From: Lachnospiraceae bacterium AC2028
Lineage (GTDB): Bacteria > Bacillota > Clostridia > Lachnospirales > Lachnospiraceae
Reading direction: 5' to 3'
DNA: 64,000 nt
Assembly: GCA_000702685.1 (NCBI GenBank)
Contig: JNJD01000006.1
Coordinates: forward strand, 558,001 to 622,000
The first letter of the stretch is position 1, and the number at the start of each line of letters is the position of its first letter. Under the pieces are notes generated by a model. It worked only from the letters and a program-made list of their open reading frames with translations, did no database searches and was not told the origin of the DNA. Shown one piece after another: positions 7,933-17,289 of this stretch. A program made the position numbers and the translations under genes.

Positions 7933-9792
7933 TCAATATGCCACGCCGGTAAGGTCAACACCGAGAGCCATTGCATCGGCTTCGTACTGTGCCCTGAATG
8001 CCTCAAGCCTGTCCGCATATCTGATGCGGTAGATCCTTATGAGTGCGTCATCGATCCTGTCTTCGGATATAACACCGTTCGAAACGGCCTCTAAAATACC
8101 GTCTACGGCTGCCCTGGGCTGAGGTGATGAATAGATCATGTCACAGCCCGCTTTAAGGGCCATAACGGCGCTCTCTGCAGGGGTATAGTACTCGGTTATG
8201 GCTGCATCACTTAAGGGGCCGCTTATGATGACTCCGTCGTATTTAAGCTCATCCCTGAGAACTCCGGTGACCGTCTTCTCCGAAAGGGTCGAAGGAAGCG
8301 AATCATTGTCTATCGAAGGATAGATGACATTGCTCATCTGTATCATACGTGCACCGGCATTTATGGCCGAAAGCCATACCTGGAATTCGTTCGCACGGAA
8401 TTCTTCAAGTGTCCTGTCACTGAGTGCTCTTCCGTAAAGGGGATCCTGTGAGGATGCCGCAAGCGAAGGGAAATACTTATATGCCGCGATCACACCGCCC
8501 TGTGAAAGGCCGTCCGCCATAGCGGTAACATAGGGAGTTATCGCCGAAGCATCGCTTCCGTAAGTCGCATTTTCGCCTATTCCTCCGGCGGTTACGGAAA
8601 GATCCGCTACGGGGGCAAAATCAACGCTCACACCGACTCCGGCAAGTCCGGTTCCGATGGCGGTTCCGATATTTACCACCGCTTCCACATCTCCGTTCTC
8701 GGCAGCCTGTGAAGGCGTAAGAACAGTTTCTATGGCACCGGTGCCTATCAGTCCGGACTCATTGAGTCCCGTTTCGCTTGTGGCGAAAAATACGGGACGG
8801 CCGAGCATATTCACGGTATTGGATACCATGGTCGCGAACTGATCCGTTGCCGTTACATTCCTGGACGAATATACGATACCGCCGGGATTGAAATCACTGA
8901 GAGCGGCTGCGGTGCCGTCTCCTGCTATGACAACCCTGTCAACACCCGTAATGGATTCGGGAGTTATTAACATAAGACCCTGTACCTTTTCTTCGAGGGT
9001 CATCTGTGCGATCTCAGCTTCGATCTCGGCATCGAGAAGCTGTAATGGAGTATCTCCGAGTTCATCAACCGTATGGACCTCGGGTACATCTACGGGCTCA
9101 GCCTGGGCATTGGCTTCTTCCTCAAGCTGCTGCTGAAGTGCAAGCTGGGCTTCAAGCTCGGCCTGCTTGATGGCTCTCGAACGATTGACAAAATATCTTA
9201 TGCCGAAAAACAGTCCCAGTCCCAAGGCGGCGATGATGGCGACCAGGATGATATAAGCCGTGACCTGCTGGCGCACTCTCTTTTTGTGCCTTGCCTCACG
9301 TCTTATTCTCTCGTTCTCGGTCTGTTCCCTTAATGCATTCCTGCTGACCCTGGACTTTTCCGATGATGCTTTCTTATCATCTTCCGCAGAATCCTTGGTA
9401 TCTTCGGATGAAGCATCGTTTTCGTCATCGGATGAGATCTCATCCGCAGCGGTTTCTTCTGCGGCGGATTCCTCACTGACGATCTCTTCGGCAGAAACCT
9501 CATCGGCAGGTGACCCTTCCGAAACAGCCTCTTCTGCCGCCGTCTCGTCAGCCGCCTCTTCCGGTGCGTCTCCTTCGGTCTCGGCAGCTTCTCCGGGATC
9601 GGAATCCTCTCCGGCTTCAGCCGTTTCTCCGGCCTCGGAATTTTCGACTGTCTCTTCGGCTTCGGAGTCTTCTGCGGTATCCGCAGTCTCTTCGGTCACC
9701 GCTTCCTCTTCGGTCTCCTCCCGGATTTCGGAAGTGTTCAGAGATGCGGTATCCTGATTAACTTTCTTATTTTTCTTCTTGTGCTTGCTCAA
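7933..9792 (-). CDS. Membrane-anchored GH3 (NagZ-like) domain protein, probably catalytically inactive
   Basis: A 619-residue protein in four parts: Lys-rich start, about 125 residues of Glu/Ala/Ser/Asp-rich low-complexity sequence (21-145), one membrane helix (178-200), and a glycoside hydrolase family 3 barrel (about 255-610). The fold marks DFAPVADLSV (391-400) and LRDELKYDGVII (512-523) are intact. However, the catalytic Asp after the strand is replaced (ISGPLSD, G525), the loop KHFPGHG reads KYFPSLA (439-445), and the HIVYP His is Asn. It is therefore probably a binding or regulatory pseudoenzyme. The start is TTG with GGAG 8 bases upstream. It follows lysC. Confidence 0.8.
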   Translation of the reverse strand: MSKHKKKNKKVNQDTASLNTSEIREETEEEAVTEETADTAEDSEAEETVENSEAGETAEAGEDSDPGEAAETEGDAPEEAADETAAEEAVSEGSPADEVSAEEIVSEESAAEETAADEISSDDENDASSEDTKDSAEDDKKASSEKSRVSRNALREQTENERIRREARHKKRVRQQVTAYIILVAIIAALGLGLFFGIRYFVNRSRAIKQAELEAQLALQQQLEEEANAQAEPVDVPEVHTVDELGDTPLQLLDAEIEAEIAQMTLEEKVQGLMLITPESITGVDRVVIAGDGTAAALSDFNPGGIVYSSRNVTATDQFATMVSNTVNMLGRPVFFATSETGLNESGLIGTGAIETVLTPSQAAENGDVEAVVNIGTAIGTGLAGVGVSVDFAPVADLSVTAGGIGENATYGSDASAITPYVTAMADGLSQGGVIAAYKYFPSLAASSQDPLYGRALSDRTLEEFRANEFQVWLSAINAGARMIQMSNVIYPSIDNDSLPSTLSEKTVTGVLRDELKYDGVIISGPLSDAAITEYYTPAESAVMALKAGCDMIYSSPQPRAAVDGILEAVSNGVISEDRIDDALIRIYRIRYADRLEAFRAQYEADAMALGVDLTGVAY

Positions 9793-9828
9793 CTTTCCGG
9801 CTCCTTAAAATCTGAAAACAGGAAATGA

Positions 9829-11151
9829 TCAAAGTTTTGTCTCAACGAAAATATCGTAGATAGCCCTGATGGCTGTCTCGAAATCGGAATTTGCAACACC
9901 GATGATGATGTTGATCTCGGATGAACCCTGGTCGATCATCTTGACATTGACATGGGCATGGGCAAGTGCGGAGAAAATCCTTCCCGCAGTTCCTCTTGTG
10001 GACTTCATGCCTCTTCCAACGACTGCAATGAGCGCAAGATCGGATTCGATATCTATGGTGTCGGGATCGGTCATCCTGCGTATCGAAGAAACAACGCTCT
10101 GCTCCTTATCCCTGAACTCATCCTGGTGTACGAATACGGTCATCGTGTCGATTCCGGAAGGAAGATGCTCGAAAGAGATATTGTTCTCTTCAAAAGCCTG
10201 GAGAACTCTTCTGCCGAATCCGATCTCGGAATTCATCATGTCCTTATCGACGTTAACGGCACAGAATCCCTTCTTTCCGGCAATACCGGTGATGACATAC
10301 TTTGACTTCTTGGAAGTGGTGCCTACGATCCATGTTCCGTCATCCTTAGGATCGTTGGTATTCCTGATATTGATGGGGATGCCTTCCTGCCTTACGGGGA
10401 AGATCGCATCCTCGTGAAGAACTCCTGCTCCCATATATGCGAGCTCTCTGAGTTCTCTGTAGGTTATGGTCTCTATCTTGGCGGGATTCTTGATGATCCT
10501 GGGATCTGCGATCATAAATCCGGATACATCGGTCCAGTTCTCATACACATCCGCGTGGATGGCGCGTGCGACGATGGAACCGGTGATATCGGATCCGCCT
10601 CTTGAGAAGGTTTTTACGGTACCGTCGGCATATGCTCCGTAGAATCCGGGAATGACCGCTCTCTCAACCTTCGCAAGCTTTGTACCGAGTTTCTTGTAAG
10701 TCTTTTCAGCTTCGTAATTTTCGGTCTTTTTGTCAAAGATGATATAGTCGGCGGGATCGATGAACTCGTATCCGAGATATGCGGCCATGATACGGCCGTT
10801 AAGATATTCTCCTCTGGATGCGGCATAATCCTTATCCGCACCGTTTTTGAGATTCTTCTCGATCAGTTTGAACTCTGCGGAGAGATCAAGCTTGATCCCG
10901 AGTCCCTTTATGATCTCATCGTATCTTGCGCGAATGTTCTTGAGCACTTCGGAAAAGCTTCTGTCATCGGAAACGCTGTCGTACAGGTTATAGAGCATAT
11001 CCGTAACCTTGGTATCCCTGGGTGATCTCTTGCCGGGAGCGGAAGGAACAACGTATCTTCTCTCCGGATCAGCCTTGATGATGTCTCCTACTTTTTTGAA
11101 CTGCTCGGCCGATGCAAGTGAACTTCCGCCGAATTTTACTACCTTTGCCAT
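9829..11151 (-). CDS. lysC: Aspartate kinase
   Basis: A 440-residue enzyme that phosphorylates L-aspartate, the first step to lysine, threonine and methionine. The N-terminal KFGGSSLA, the catalytic FSRGGSDITGSIVA region, YENWTDVSGFMIADPR and GAGVLHEDA are typical. Two ACT domains follow (about 300-440: ISFEHLPSGIDTM and VNVKMIDQGSSEINI), which normally give feedback control by lysine or threonine. It starts about 23 bases after the hom stop, and glyA lies just upstream, forming one amino-acid operon. Confidence 0.94.
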   Translation of the reverse strand: MAKVVKFGGSSLASAEQFKKVGDIIKADPERRYVVPSAPGKRSPRDTKVTDMLYNLYDSVSDDRSFSEVLKNIRARYDEIIKGLGIKLDLSAEFKLIEKNLKNGADKDYAASRGEYLNGRIMAAYLGYEFIDPADYIIFDKKTENYEAEKTYKKLGTKLAKVERAVIPGFYGAYADGTVKTFSRGGSDITGSIVARAIHADVYENWTDVSGFMIADPRIIKNPAKIETITYRELRELAYMGAGVLHEDAIFPVRQEGIPINIRNTNDPKDDGTWIVGTTSKKSKYVITGIAGKKGFCAVNVDKDMMNSEIGFGRRVLQAFEENNISFEHLPSGIDTMTVFVHQDEFRDKEQSVVSSIRRMTDPDTIDIESDLALIAVVGRGMKSTRGTAGRIFSALAHAHVNVKMIDQGSSEINIIIGVANSDFETAIRAIYDIFVETKL

Positions 11152-11174
11152 TTCTTCATAAACCTCTTTATCAA

Positions 11175-12374
11175 TTATTCATAGATCCTGATCATGTTTT
11201 CGATCACGCTCTTATCGAGTCCTTCAACCGCGGAATCCGAAACAGGTCCTGTGATGAAGCCTGCTTTTCCGTCGCTGACACCGATATCCGTAGATGCTTC
11301 AAAGAGAGCTTTAGCCTTGGCGGCATCAGCCTCGGATACTCTTACGAAATATCTGGATTTAGCGGATGAGCTGTCTGCAGCTTTTACCGGAGTCTCATCC
11401 CATCCGCAGTACATCGTGGATGAACCTTTTCTCGCAGCATCGATCACATCGGCAACAACCGCACTGGCGGTAGCAAGCTTGCCGGCGCCCTTACCGTAGT
11501 ACATGGTATCTCCGAGAATATTGCCGGTCACGAAGATCGCATTGAAAACATCGCAAACTCCCGCAAGAGGATGTCCCTTTTCGATGAGGAAAGGAGCAAC
11601 CATTGTCCTTACGCTGTCATCATCATATCTGTCACCGATACCGAGGAGTCTTATCTTAAAACCTGCCCCGGAGGCGAGAGCGATATCGCTCTTATCGATC
11701 TTGGTTATACCTTCAGTGGGAACATTATCGGAATCCACAAAATGACCCGACATTATATCCGACAGTATTGAGATCTTCCTTGCCGTATCATGACCCTCGA
11801 TATCCGCAGTGGGATCACTCTCCGCATATCCGAGCTCCTGGGCGGTCTTAAGCGTCTCGTCAAAGCCTGCGCCTTCCTCTTCCATCTTCGTGAGGATGAA
11901 ATTGGTGGTTCCGTTAAGGATGCCGGCGATACGGGTTATCCTCTCAGCGGTAAGAGCCGTGGTAAGGGTACGGAGCACGGGAATACCTCCTCCGACACTT
12001 GCCTCGAAAAGATATGTGCATCCGTGCTCTTTTGCAACCTTCATAAGCTCGGCGCCATGCTTGGCAACGAGCTCCTTATTGGATGAACATACGCTCTTTC
12101 CCTGTTCGAGAGCAGCCTTTGTGAACTTATAAGCGGCGCCCGTTCCTCCCATGGTCTCGCAGATGATGGAAACCTCGGGATCGCTGATTATGACATTAAC
12201 GTCATGAACGATCTTCGCTTCATTGGGGTCACCCGGGAAATCAAGGAGATCAAGGATGTATTTTACGGAAACCTTGTCTCCGGATGCGGCGGATACGATA
12301 TCGTTGTTGCGGTCGATGACTTCGACCACGCCTTTTCCGACGGTTCCGTATCCGAATACAGCAACATGAATCAT
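11175..12374 (-). CDS. hom: Homoserine dehydrogenase
   Basis: A 399-residue NAD(P)-dependent enzyme reducing aspartate semialdehyde to homoserine. The N-terminal nucleotide-binding motif is GYGTVGKGV. The family signature region GILNGTTNFILTKM is followed by AQELGYAESDPTADIEGHD, with the catalytic Asp/Lys neighbourhood (TKIDKSDIALA). The last 80 residues form an ACT-like domain (RYFVRVSEADA) that probably senses threonine. The ribosome binding site GGAG lies 8 bases before the ATG. It is placed between glyA and lysC. Confidence 0.95.
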   Translation of the reverse strand: MIHVAVFGYGTVGKGVVEVIDRNNDIVSAASGDKVSVKYILDLLDFPGDPNEAKIVHDVNVIISDPEVSIICETMGGTGAAYKFTKAALEQGKSVCSSNKELVAKHGAELMKVAKEHGCTYLFEASVGGGIPVLRTLTTALTAERITRIAGILNGTTNFILTKMEEEGAGFDETLKTAQELGYAESDPTADIEGHDTARKISILSDIMSGHFVDSDNVPTEGITKIDKSDIALASGAGFKIRLLGIGDRYDDDSVRTMVAPFLIEKGHPLAGVCDVFNAIFVTGNILGDTMYYGKGAGKLATASAVVADVIDAARKGSSTMYCGWDETPVKAADSSSAKSRYFVRVSEADAAKAKALFEASTDIGVSDGKAGFITGPVSDSAVEGLDKSVIENMIRIYE

Positions 12375-12398
12375 ATTTTTAACTCCAGTCTGTCTTTA

Positions 12399-13640
12399 TT
12401 ACTTATTCAAAGGGTATTTCTCGGTAAGTGCCATGACGATGGCCTTAGCCTTCTCTACGCCTGCTTCCTTTTCCTTGACGATGATGCTGATAGCCTCAGC
12501 GATTTGGTCCATATCATCGGTCTTAAGGCCTCTGGATGTAACTGCGGGAGTTCCGAGTCTGATACCGCTGGTCACATTGGGCTTCTGAGGATCATTGGGA
12601 ATGGTGTTCTTATTGGCGGTAATATGTGCCTCGTCAAGAAGAACCTCGATCTCCTTACCGGTGAGGTTAAAAGGAGTAAGGTCAAGGAGCATCAGGTGGT
12701 TATCGGTTCCGCCGGATACGATCTTGAGTCCTCTTGAGATAAGTCCCTTTGCGAGAGCCTGCGCATTGTCGACGATGCCCTGCTGGTAAACCTTGAATGA
12801 AGGATCGAGAGCCTCCTTGAAGCATACTGCTTTTGCTGCGATGACATGCATAAGAGGTCCGCCCTGGATTCCGGGGAATACTGCCTTATTGAGCTTATGC
12901 TCCTTGGCAAACTCTGCGCTTGAAAGTATCATTCCGCCTCTGGGTCCGCGAAGAGTCTTGTGAGTGGTGGTGGTAACAACATGTGCGTAAGGGATCGGTG
13001 AAGGATGAAGTCCCGCAGCTACAAGGCCCGCAATATGAGCCATATCCACCATGAGGAATGCACCAACTTCATCGGCGATCTCTCTGAAACGCTTGAAATC
13101 GATGGTACGTGCATATGCGGAAGCACCTGCGATGATCATCTTGGGCTTGCACTCTTTTGCAATCTCCTCGAGCTTATCGTAGTCGATGAATCCGTCATCA
13201 TTTACACCGTAAGGAACAATATTAAAATAGGTTCCGGAAATATTCGCGGGTGAACCGTGGGTAAGATGTCCGCCGTGATCGAGGTTCATACCCATAACGG
13301 TATCGCCGGGCTGAAGAAGTGCGAACTGTACTGCGAGGTTAGCCTGTGCTCCGGAGTGAGGCTGAACGTTTGCATAGGTGCATCCGTAAAGCTTCATTGC
13401 ACGGTCTATTGCAAGCTGCTCAACAACGTCTACGCACTGACATCCGCCGTAGTAACGCTTTCCGGGATATCCTTCCGCATACTTATTGGTGAGAGGGCTT
13501 CCCATTGCAGCCATGACTGCCTTGCTTACCCAGTTCTCGGAAGCTATGAGCTCAAGATGTGAATTCTGTCTTTCCTGCTCACTTACTATAGCCTCTGCAA
13601 TCTCGGGATCTACTTTTCTTACTTCATCAAGCGAATACAT
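12399..13640 (-). CDS. glyA: Serine hydroxymethyltransferase
   Basis: A 413-residue PLP enzyme that converts serine and tetrahydrofolate to glycine and methylene-tetrahydrofolate. The PLP-lysine motif [16 protein letters not shown] and the HGGHLTHG and [13 protein letters not shown] segments are present, and the length is normal for bacteria. It heads a minus-strand group with hom and lysC (gaps of about 24 bases). This links threonine, glycine and one-carbon supply. A GGAGG site precedes the ATG. I saw no riboswitch in the 64-base upstream gap. Confidence 0.96.
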   Translation of the reverse strand: MYSLDEVRKVDPEIAEAIVSEQERQNSHLELIASENWVSKAVMAAMGSPLTNKYAEGYPGKRYYGGCQCVDVVEQLAIDRAMKLYGCTYANVQPHSGAQANLAVQFALLQPGDTVMGMNLDHGGHLTHGSPANISGTYFNIVPYGVNDDGFIDYDKLEEIAKECKPKMIIAGASAYARTIDFKRFREIADEVGAFLMVDMAHIAGLVAAGLHPSPIPYAHVVTTTTHKTLRGPRGGMILSSAEFAKEHKLNKAVFPGIQGGPLMHVIAAKAVCFKEALDPSFKVYQQGIVDNAQALAKGLISRGLKIVSGGTDNHLMLLDLTPFNLTGKEIEVLLDEAHITANKNTIPNDPQKPNVTSGIRLGTPAVTSRGLKTDDMDQIAEAISIIVKEKEAGVEKAKAIVMALTEKYPLNK

Positions 13641-13704
13641 TTAACAAAACCTCCATATATTTTTTTCTTGTTTCGTTTGTAGTTTTATTTTTTTTCCGTA
13701 TTTC

Positions 13705-16170
13705 TCATGCGAGATATTCCGGAAGAAGATCCTTGTAACCCCTGTATATGTTCAGGAGCTTTTCATGTGTCTCGTGAACGAACGAAAGCCTTCTCATGTT
13801 CACGGCATTCTCCGTCTCTTCGCACAGCAGCATCAGTTCGTCTGCGCCGATCTGTCTGGAAGCATTCTTGAGTCCGTGGATCTCGACAGCATAATCGGAC
13901 CAGTTCTCGTCACGGTACAGCTTTTCCAGCCTATCGGACTTTTCGGGAATGATCCTCAGATATTCCGTAATGACCTGTCTGAACAGTTTTTCGCTTCCGA
14001 GGAGCTTCAGTGCTTCTTCTTTATCAAGCTCCGGCGATGTGCTTTCATGCTTAAATTCATGACCGAGCCTGACCGTTTCGGCGGGTACCGTGGCCGTAAT
14101 GCCCTGTATCTTTTCCGGAGGGAGCCACTGTCTGAGCTTGGCTGTAAGTACCGGAAGCTCTATGGGCTTGGGAACAAAATCATTCATTCCCTCGGAAATG
14201 AACATCTCCCTTACTCCCCTGACGGCATTGGCCGTAAGTGCTATGATGGGCACCTCGTCATAATCCGGATACATCCTTCTTATGATCCTGGTGGTCTCGA
14301 CGCCGTCCATCTCAGGCATCATATGATCCATGAGTATAAGGTCGAAATGTTCTTCCTCGATCTTGCGTATCGCCTCTTTGCCGCTCATTGCGGATGATAT
14401 CTTCATGTTAAGAGGCTCAAGCAATCCTATCGCAACGGTAAGATTTACCGAATTGTCTTCGACTATCAGCACGCGTGCGTCCGGTGCGGTAAAAGGTATC
14501 TCCTCCGGCCTGTCGTCTTCGCTGTCCGCTCTTGCGGCTCCTCTTCCGAGTATCAGTGCCATGTTCATTGCGGACATCGGCTTCTTGGAAACAAGGAGAT
14601 TGGGAAGATCCTTTTCCACCCTGCTGTAATAATCGGTTACCACCACAGCCGTCTTATCCGGATGGTTCCTGAAATAGTTCTTCTTCTCATCGTCGAAAAG
14701 CTCGTGTTCGATAAAAACAAAGATCTTCCTGCCGGGGTTTCTCCTCTCCACGGTCTCGACCGCAAGAGCAAGATCCGCATCGGGTGCTATGTTCATCGAA
14801 GTCACGCCGAGCTTGGCCGCATCCCACGTAAATCCGCCGAGAAGATATTCGTTATCGAATACCCCTATGACAAGATATCTTCCGGGTTCCCTGACTCCCA
14901 TGCTGGGAGACGGGTCTACCACTCTCTGCGGAAGCTTGAACGAAAATACCGAACCCTTTTTATATTCGGATTCGACATGGAGGCTTCCGTCCATCAGGTT
15001 CAAAAGTTCCTTGGATATCGCAAGCCCGAGTCCGGTACCGCCGTTCGAACGGTTTCTCTTGGAGTCGACCTGGGAAAAGGATTCGAATATCTTACCCATA
15101 TTCTCTTCCCTGATGCCTATTCCGGTATCCTCCACCGAAACGCTGAGAAGTATCTCATCGGTATCAAGAGAAGTGAAATCAACTACAAATCTTACCTGTC
15201 CGGATTCCGTGAACTTGACCGCATTACTGCCGAGGTTCAGAAGTATCTGTCTTATCCTGGTGCTGTCACCGTAAAGTCTCTTCGGGATGCTCGTGTTCAG
15301 ATTGAGTATCAGTTCGACATCCTTATCGAGGACCTTGGATGCTATTATCGCCGCCACGTCGTCAAAAAGACCGACCGGTTCATACTCGGCAAGCTTTATG
15401 TCCAGCATTCCCGACTCTATCTTGGAGAAATCGAGAATGTCGTTGATGATCGTAAGGAGCACCTTGCCGGAAGACTTTATCTGGCTTATGTATTCCCTTG
15501 CGCTGTCGGGAAGCTCTTCCCTGAGTGCCATCTCCGCCATGCCTATTACGGCATTCATCGGAGTACGTATCTCATGGCTCATGTTGGCAAGGAAATCCGA
15601 CTTCATCCGCGACACGCGCTCAAGTTCTCTTCCCGCCTTATCGGAAGTGTATTTTCCGTAGGCCATATCCGAAAGAACTCCGGATATCGTATACAGGAAA
15701 TCCATAGCCTTTCCGACCTTTTCCTCGGAAACTATGTTCACCTCACGAATCGCGTCGAAATATTCGTCGGGATCCAGCCCCAGCTGTATTGCATGGGCCT
15801 TGCACTTGGCTTCATCGGGCGGTGCGGTCAGAGCCTGTCCGCCGACAAAACATCCGACCATCTCTCCGTTAACCAGTATCGGAGCCGAGAAATCTATAAG
15901 TCCGGCATGGCAGTAATACCATGTGGGCCTGCCGGTCCTGTGCGTCATCATTGCGCCGCTCTTGTCGGAATATTCACAAAGCTGCTTTCCGAGAGGGCAC
16001 TGCCTGTTAAGCTCGGTACAAAAACGACAAAATCCGGAGCCTTCGGTAACCGCCGTTCCGTCCGGATTGGTAGTCAGCGCCGCAAGCCCGGTCATATTCG
16101 AAAATGCATCCTGAATGGTCTGCAATATGTTCTTGTCGATGTATTCCGTCAGCCTGACATCTGACTCCAT
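13705..16170 (-). CDS. PocR-domain hybrid histidine kinase (HisKA-HATPase-REC-Hpt)
   Basis: An 821-residue soluble hybrid kinase. Residues about 10-170 form a PocR-type sensory domain with a cysteine set (C48, C51, C58, C65, C87). Then come HisKA (SHEIRTP, H199), a HATPase domain (NLGSNAVKFTESG, DTGIGI, GGTGLGLAIS), a degenerate receiver-like stretch, a receiver domain (VLIVEDN, LMDHMMPEMDG, phospho-Asp) and a C-terminal Hpt domain (EIHGLKNASRQIG). The ATG at 16170 follows GGGGGAG by 7 bases, so 17 extra in-frame codons upstream are excluded. No membrane helix or partner regulator gene is adjacent. Confidence 0.9.
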   Translation of the reverse strand: MESDVRLTEYIDKNILQTIQDAFSNMTGLAALTTNPDGTAVTEGSGFCRFCTELNRQCPLGKQLCEYSDKSGAMMTHRTGRPTWYYCHAGLIDFSAPILVNGEMVGCFVGGQALTAPPDEAKCKAHAIQLGLDPDEYFDAIREVNIVSEEKVGKAMDFLYTISGVLSDMAYGKYTSDKAGRELERVSRMKSDFLANMSHEIRTPMNAVIGMAEMALREELPDSAREYISQIKSSGKVLLTIINDILDFSKIESGMLDIKLAEYEPVGLFDDVAAIIASKVLDKDVELILNLNTSIPKRLYGDSTRIRQILLNLGSNAVKFTESGQVRFVVDFTSLDTDEILLSVSVEDTGIGIREENMGKIFESFSQVDSKRNRSNGGTGLGLAISKELLNLMDGSLHVESEYKKGSVFSFKLPQRVVDPSPSMGVREPGRYLVIGVFDNEYLLGGFTWDAAKLGVTSMNIAPDADLALAVETVERRNPGRKIFVFIEHELFDDEKKNYFRNHPDKTAVVVTDYYSRVEKDLPNLLVSKKPMSAMNMALILGRGAARADSEDDRPEEIPFTAPDARVLIVEDNSVNLTVAIGLLEPLNMKISSAMSGKEAIRKIEEEHFDLILMDHMMPEMDGVETTRIIRRMYPDYDEVPIIALTANAVRGVREMFISEGMNDFVPKPIELPVLTAKLRQWLPPEKIQGITATVPAETVRLGHEFKHESTSPELDKEEALKLLGSEKLFRQVITEYLRIIPEKSDRLEKLYRDENWSDYAVEIHGLKNASRQIGADELMLLCEETENAVNMRRLSFVHETHEKLLNIYRGYKDLLPEYLA

Positions 16171-16269
16171 ATGAACGCTCCCCCGGATAGTCATTCGCCA
16201 TATAAAGCTGGAAAGGCACAATCATAATTATTTTACTATCAAACAGCTATTTCATCAAGTAAAACGGCT

Positions 16270-17280
16270 CTAATTTGCCCCTTCAAAATCGACATTTCCG
16301 AGGTTTTCTTCGTCGTAATATGTCAGTGCATACATAAGTCTGTTTATGATCAGTTTTCTGCCGTCAGAATTCAGATATCTGCCGTCCGTAAGAAAGGCAT
16401 CTCCGCCGTCAAAGCTGATGCCCGTATAATAATTATCCAGAAAGCTGATGTCATAACTTTCCGCACACATCCTGTACAGTCCGAGAACATAATCCGAAAG
16501 ATCGGCGCCCTGACTGTTGGGGTGATCTTCACACGCCTCAAGCTTTCCGTCTTTGGAAACCGCATACATATAGGGAGACGACATAACAATGATCCTTGCT
16601 CCCGGCGCATAGGTCTTAAACAGTTCGACAGTCGATGAAAAAACTCCGATATAAGTCGAAAACGGATCCGAATACTTGGAATCATCAAGCCCCGTCGGGG
16701 TCGATCTTAAGTAATCTTCTCCGTCATAGAAAAAAACAATGACATCAACCGAAGTGATATCAAGATCTTTCAGCGTCTTAAGCGCGCTTCTGCCGTCCTC
16801 CGGGAAGGAATCTCCGAGAATCCTCTCCGCCTCGGCAATATCGTGCGAATAATCCTGACCGGTACACGCAACGCACGCCAGATAGTAAGGTGAAAAAATG
16901 TTCATCGGATTGTTCGTATAATCGAATGAAGGCTCCGTCATTCCGACATAGGAGCCGCTTACCGCACAGTTTATGACGGTGGCACCGGATGCTTTTTCGA
17001 GCATGGAACCGAGCCCCTCTTCTTCGTCCGCATCGGCGGCAAAAGGGGCATTTCCGAGAATAAGGATGGTCTCCTCATTCTGGCGTATAAGATTGTATTC
17101 CTCATCCGTAAGAGGCATGATGTGGTCATGCGATTCCACGTTGGCTATATGCTCATCCGAGCCCGTGATATCGCCGATCGTCACAACCCTTATCCACCCC
17201 TTGAGCCTGGCGATCAGCGCGACCGCAATAGCCAGGATCGTAAGTGCAAAGATGAGATGAAACAGCTTGGTTCTGCTCAT
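16270..17280 (-). CDS. Membrane-anchored SGNH-hydrolase-like protein lacking the catalytic serine
   Basis: A 336-residue protein with one N-terminal membrane helix (about 6-25) and an outer domain shaped like an SGNH/GDSL hydrolase. The first block reads ILILGNAPFA (73-82) where active enzymes have GDS. The second block is INCAVSGS, the third is VFFYDGEDY, and the fifth reads TDGRYLNSDG where active enzymes have DxxH. Both the serine and the histidine of the dyad are thus absent. It begins 9 bases after the map stop. Its function is unknown; a glycan-binding or regulatory role is a guess. Confidence 0.65.
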   Translation of the reverse strand: MSRTKLFHLIFALTILAIAVALIARLKGWIRVVTIGDITGSDEHIANVESHDHIMPLTDEEYNLIRQNEETILILGNAPFAADADEEEGLGSMLEKASGATVINCAVSGSYVGMTEPSFDYTNNPMNIFSPYYLACVACTGQDYSHDIAEAERILGDSFPEDGRSALKTLKDLDITSVDVIVFFYDGEDYLRSTPTGLDDSKYSDPFSTYIGVFSSTVELFKTYAPGARIIVMSSPYMYAVSKDGKLEACEDHPNSQGADLSDYVLGLYRMCAESYDISFLDNYYTGISFDGGDAFLTDGRYLNSDGRKLIINRLMYALTYYDEENLGNVDFEGAN

Positions 17281-17289
17281 AAAATGTGA

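Noticed and set aside
9361-9772. A tandem DNA repeat array in the Glu/Ala-rich region of the GH3-like gene
   Set aside because: The low complexity is at the protein level; the codons vary and no fixed repeat unit is seen.
13641-13704. A possible glycine or lysine riboswitch before glyA-hom-lysC
   Set aside because: The gap to the kinase stop is 64 bases, too short for either riboswitch and without paired GC-rich arms.
14662-16164. A 500-codon open frame on the plus strand opposite the hybrid kinase gene
   Set aside because: It lies entirely inside a well-supported kinase gene, shows no family motif and has no ribosome binding site; long antisense frames are common with this codon use.
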